From Spirosoma sp. (lineage in GTDB: Bacteria > Bacteroidota > Bacteroidia > Cytophagales > Spirosomataceae): 64,000 nucleotides of DNA. Numbering within the stretch: position 1 is the stretch's first letter; every line of letters starts with the position of its first letter. Shown piece by piece: positions 60,938-64,000 of this stretch. The stretch lies in assembly GCF_026391055.1 (NCBI RefSeq), contig NZ_JAPLET010000024.1, forward strand, positions 62,001 to 126,000. Direction: 5' to 3'. Below the pieces are notes generated by a model, which was not told the DNA's origin, made no database searches, and saw nothing but the letters and a program-made list of their open reading frames with translations. The position numbers and the translations under genes are program-made.

Positions 60938-61912
60938 TCAGTACCTGAAACGTGGTGTTCTGATGATTGGCTTCCGGCGAACATCGGGGGCAGGCAACGC
61001 ATACGACAACAAGATTTCGTGCGATGTCGGACTCTTTACCTGTGTACCTCCTGCTGTTATATCCAGGGCGTATCCCAGACGCAGTGCGTTATTACGCATC
61101 AGGTTAATACCGGCAGTAACCATAACCGCGTCTTTCAGTCGATAGCCTACTCCGCCCCATATACGATTGTCGTAGGTAGCTACCAAGTTGACAGTAGCGG
61201 TTGAACCTTTGATACCTTCGTCTGTGCTGTACTGCACTAAAACGGACGGCTGAACGTCAATGTTGTATCCGATACCAAGCCTATATCCTGCGGTCAGGTA
61301 AGCCTTTCTGTTAGCCACATCCGTAGAACGGTCGGCGAGGTAACTGTAAGTGGCACCGTTTAAGTGCGTCATACTTACTCCCAGCCAGTAATCCGTTGTG
61401 TTATAATAAATGCCAGCGCCAATGTCAGGCTTAAATTGATTGATACGACCAGTTGTCAATAATGGATCGCCGGGATCGCCGGGGCGAAACTGATCGAAAT
61501 CAAATCCCCGATTAAACATGCCTGCCTGTACGCCTAAAGCGAGCGTTCCGTTTTTCAAAGTCATCCGATAAGCATACGAAACCTGTACCGACTGATTTAT
61601 CGACGGTCCGTATTTATCGTTCATAGCATAAATTCCAATCCCGCTTTTGATTTTAGCCAGTGGCATATTAAATGACAGAACCTGTGTGCTTTGAGCAGCG
61701 CTTCCATCGCCAGTACCCATTGTCTGATACCCGGAATACTGTGTTCTATGCGTGATTTGCATTCGTGATACGCCCTCCGACCCAGCTGCTGCCGGGTTAT
61801 AATAGAGCGGATTGTACATGTACAGGCTGAGTTGCGGATCCCCCTGAGCAAAGGCGTTTTGCGTTGCAATCGTCAGTAGTAAAAAAGCAAAAACGTAGAA
61901 TGTGCGAATCAT
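60938..61912 (-). CDS. PorP/SprF-family T9SS outer-membrane protein
   Basis: The 324-residue protein has a signal peptide (FYVFAFLLLTIATQNAFA) and the hallmark opening GDPQLSLYMYNPLYYNPAAA of the PorP/SprF family. Amphipathic strands (GYRLGIGYNIDVQPSVLVQY, GGVGYRLKDAVMVTAGINL) predict a 14-stranded barrel. SprF-type proteins help deliver or anchor adhesins of the type IX system at the surface. It precedes gldKLMN in the same orientation, the usual order in Bacteroidota. The C-terminal basic tail (VRRKPIIRTPRFRY) extends beyond the barrel. Confidence 0.92.
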   Translation of the reverse strand: MIRTFYVFAFLLLTIATQNAFAQGDPQLSLYMYNPLYYNPAAAGSEGVSRMQITHRTQYSGYQTMGTGDGSAAQSTQVLSFNMPLAKIKSGIGIYAMNDKYGPSINQSVQVSYAYRMTLKNGTLALGVQAGMFNRGFDFDQFRPGDPGDPLLTTGRINQFKPDIGAGIYYNTTDYWLGVSMTHLNGATYSYLADRSTDVANRKAYLTAGYRLGIGYNIDVQPSVLVQYSTDEGIKGSTATVNLVATYDNRIWGGVGYRLKDAVMVTAGINLMRNNALRLGYALDITAGGTQVKSPTSHEILLSYALPAPDVRRKPIIRTPRFRY

Positions 61913-62040
61913 ACGACCTACCAGAATTCAGAACAGCTGTTGATAACTGGAGCAACGTTCTTATAAACAATACCACAGTTTACAAGTAAACGCCCGCAAC
62001 ACCAAATTATTCAAATTATTGACCCCAAAATAAAAGCTAA

Positions 62041-62076
62041 ATGCCGGAAATGAGGTGAAGCGCTCGATTCCGGCAT
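62041..62076. terminator. Possible terminator after hemD
   Basis: ATGCCGGAA (62041-62049) pairs with TTCCGGCAT (62068-62076), 18-base loop, in the 189-base gap between hemD and porP. Weak U-run; moderate support only. Confidence 0.4.
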
Positions 62077-62101
62077 CTAGCCTATTGATAACGGCTATCG
62101 T

Positions 62102-62887
62102 TTATAAATTGTTAGCCTTTTTTAAGTACAGGTCCAGCGCACCCGTCATAGACGGTGCATTGGGCAAGGGGGCTTCAATATCGAGTGTTAAACCCGCTTC
62201 TACAATGGCTCTGGCCGTTGTAGGGCCGAAAGCCGCGAGCCGGGTCCCGTTCTGATTAAAGTTGGGGAAATTGCTCATTAACGAGCTAACGCCCGAAGGA
62301 CTGAAAAAAGCTATGATATCATAACTTTCAATGTCAAGATCTGATAGATCGGTAGGTACCGTATCGTACATAACTGCCTCGGTGAAGTGAAGGCCGCTGG
62401 TATCCATAAACTCCGGAATGTCATTCCGGCGAATGTTGGAACAGGGGAACAAAAACTTCTCGCTCTTGTGCTTTTTGATCAAATCGAAAAGCTCGGTTGC
62501 TGTTTTTGTTCCGTTGAAGATTTTGCGCTTCCGGATAACAATGTACTTCTGAAGATAATTAGCTGTCTGCTCCGAAATACAAAAGTACTTCATATCAGCT
62601 GGCACCTCAATTCGACCTTCCTGGCAAATCCGAAAAAAATGATCAATGGCATTCCGACTGGTAAAAATGATAGCCGTGTGTGCCAGGATATTTATTTTCT
62701 GACGCCGAAAATCCTTGAATGATTCTCCCTGTATCTGAATGAACGGGCGAAAGTCAATCTGAAGATTATACTTGCTAACCAAATCAAAATAAGGAGATTT
62801 TTCGTCGGCGGGTCGGGATTGGGTCACTAACAGCCGGTTTACTTTCGTGAGCCGGTTTTCTGTGGATTGCATGCTTGTTTCGTTCAT
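62102..62887 (-). CDS. hemD: Uroporphyrinogen-III synthase
   Basis: The 261-residue protein has the two-lobed HemD layout: a first lobe with LLVTQSRPADEKSPYFDLVS and AHTAIIFTSRNAIDHFFRIC, a linker, and a second lobe with KFLFPCSNIRRNDIPEFM and IIAFFSPSGVSSLMSNFP, then LAAFGPTTARAIVEAGL. It closes hydroxymethylbilane to uroporphyrinogen III in haem biosynthesis, in the cytosol. Its location upstream of porP and gldKLMN is a known Bacteroidota arrangement with no obvious functional link to secretion. Confidence 0.93.
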   Translation of the reverse strand: MNETSMQSTENRLTKVNRLLVTQSRPADEKSPYFDLVSKYNLQIDFRPFIQIQGESFKDFRRQKINILAHTAIIFTSRNAIDHFFRICQEGRIEVPADMKYFCISEQTANYLQKYIVIRKRKIFNGTKTATELFDLIKKHKSEKFLFPCSNIRRNDIPEFMDTSGLHFTEAVMYDTVPTDLSDLDIESYDIIAFFSPSGVSSLMSNFPNFNQNGTRLAAFGPTTARAIVEAGLTLDIEAPLPNAPSMTGALDLYLKKANNL

Positions 62888-62985
62888 TGAATCTCTACTC
62901 GGTTCAACAGCTGATTATCAATTATAAGTACTTGACTAAGCACTTGCTATTGAGAAAGGCTAACTTATCACTGCCCCGTTGACCA

Positions 62986-64000
62986 TCAAAGTGCGAAACG
63001 CAAACCAATGATCAGCGGAATCAATTCAACGATGCAAAGGTATGAAAATAAATAAAGATTCTTGATAGGCTCCAGACTCCGTATGGCGAAGTACAGTAAC
63101 ATTAATCGGGCTATATAGAAACCAACCAGTGGTAATAGAAGCATATTAGGCTCTAACGTTATCATATGCACATTATAGGCAATGATCGTTAAAACAAGCG
63201 CACAGGTAGTGAAGAACAGAAGAGATGATTGAAGTACTTTAAAATAGTGCACATAGATAATGTCCTGCAATTTGTATAAACCTCCAATTACCTCCAGAAG
63301 AAAATATTTACTGATTAAACTCACAAACACCAGCCCGCTCACCAGGAAGTACTCACCAGCCAGCCAACCAAACTGCTGATTACCAAGCAACAAGGACCTG
63401 GAATCGAATACATCAAGGTTACGGCTTTGGACAAAGACAATCAGATAAGCAATAACAAAGCTGAGGTTCAGCGTAAACAGCAGGTTGGTACTACTCAAAG
63501 GCCTGTTTATTAAAAAAGACTCTTCCTGCGCACGAAGCGACAGTAGATCGCCAAGGCTGTAGTACCGTTGAAAAGCTCGCTGATAAAATGTAAACAGGAA
63601 CGCGTGGGTTGCCAGCAAAAACACCAGCCCCAGGCTTAAAAAATTATCGTAAAGCGTTCGTGGACGAGGCCGGATACTCAGATTATCGTCGCTTAGAACA
63701 ACCTGCTTCTGGGTAGCCGATTTTGGATAGCCGATATAAAGCTGCTTATCAGTAAGACCGGGAGCCCCGTAGATCGTAAGGAATATCTCGGGCTGACGAT
63801 AGACTCGGAACAAACTGTCAATGTTTAACACCTGCCATTCATTGGCGCGGAGTTTACGTTTGAGTGCCGCGTTGATAAAAAGGTAACCATCCCGTCGGGT
63901 GGAGATCAGCAAACTATAGTGCCGGTTGCTTTCGAGGTCGATGTATGCGCTTAAGGCTGTTTCATCGGTATGCTGTTCCGTTACGTAGGGAATGTAGGCT
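62986..64000 (-). CDS. DUF4271-domain membrane protein (5' end outside window)
   Basis: The frame is open from 62986 through the window edge (about 338 residues visible), without a convincing start, so the N-terminus is missing. The first visible 130 residues are polar and beta-like (TIYGAPGLTDKQLYIGYPKS); the rest has about seven TM helices (SLGLVFLLATHAFLFTFYQR, FGWLAGEYFLVSGLVFVSLI, LFSYLCIVELIPLIIGL). This is the DUF4271 pattern, a Bacteroidota-specific family found next to hemD and the T9SS genes. Function unknown. The gap to hemD is 98 bases. Confidence 0.82.
   Translation of the reverse strand, partial: AYIPYVTEQHTDETALSAYIDLESNRHYSLLISTRRDGYLFINAALKRKLRANEWQVLNIDSLFRVYRQPEIFLTIYGAPGLTDKQLYIGYPKSATQKQVVLSDDNLSIRPRPRTLYDNFLSLGLVFLLATHAFLFTFYQRAFQRYYSLGDLLSLRAQEESFLINRPLSSTNLLFTLNLSFVIAYLIVFVQSRNLDVFDSRSLLLGNQQFGWLAGEYFLVSGLVFVSLISKYFLLEVIGGLYKLQDIIYVHYFKVLQSSLLFFTTCALVLTIIAYNVHMITLEPNMLLLPLVGFYIARLMLLYFAIRSLEPIKNLYLFSYLCIVELIPLIIGLRFAL

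Overview
This window is chromosomal DNA from a Bacteroidota bacterium, most likely a Cytophagales/Spirosoma-type organism. The evidence is a type IX secretion (gliding) locus (gldK-L-M-N, porP/sprF, sprE/porW), a hybrid two-component regulator, a LytS/LytTR pair, a TonB-linked outer-membrane receptor, an RND pump fused to its TolC-like channel, and promoters of the Bacteroidota form TTTG-N19/20-TAnnTTTG. Base composition is moderate, with AT-rich patches at about 26.4-27.4 kb and 36.8-38.3 kb. I saw no rRNA, tRNA, CRISPR array, insertion sequence or prophage.

Layout. 0-7 kb: truncated outer-membrane receptor, small envelope proteins, a DUF5694/TraB-like protein, and a LytS/LytTR two-component pair. 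7-13.4 kb: heavy-metal efflux locus (His-rich small protein, CusA/CzcA-TolC fusion, membrane-fusion lipoprotein). 13.4-15.6 kb: VOC protein, aldo/keto reductase and a small unknown gene behind an operator-like palindrome. 15.6-19.6 kb: sucrose/fructan use (GH32 hydrolase, PfkB fructokinase, sugar-porter MFS). 19.9-26.2 kb: an eight-gene biosynthetic cluster made of a flavoprotein, a methyltransferase, a type III polyketide synthase, an enoyl-ACP-reductase-like SDR, a FabZ-like dehydratase, a ketosynthase, an ACP and a phosphopantetheinyl transferase. 26.4-30.4 kb: two unknown AT-rich genes and a one-protein hybrid sensor/AraC regulator with a sugar-binding-protein-like sensor. 30.5-33.9 kb: rodA and mrdA (PBP2). 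34-45.4 kb: SMP-30 lactonase, Gfo/Idh/MocA oxidoreductase, a lipoprotein, a 7TM protein plus histidine kinase, a plug-domain protein, an NAD(P)-binding protein, a DUF6786-like lipoprotein, a GNAT and a class A beta-lactamase-like hydrolase. 45.5-49 kb: the Fo part of the ATP synthase plus delta. 49-56 kb: sprE/porW, PBP1A and uvrC. 55.8-64 kb: gldN, gldM, gldL, gldK, porP, hemD and a DUF4271 gene cut by the window edge.

The most interesting system is the 19.9-26.2 kb cluster. From the methyltransferase to the phosphopantetheinyl transferase the genes overlap or nearly touch, which implies coupled translation. Type III PKS, methyltransferase and flavoprotein together recall the alkylresorcinol/phenolic-lipid-quinone clusters of actinomycetes. 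Here they are joined to a partial dedicated fatty-acid-synthase set (KS, DH, ENR, ACP, PPTase) with no ketoreductase or malonyl transferase. The likely product is a modified alkylresorcinol, alkylpyrone or quinone lipid whose acyl starter is built on the cluster's own ACP. All product assignments are inference. Coordinates of start sites were moved inward from the longest open frame where a signal peptide or promoter argued for it.
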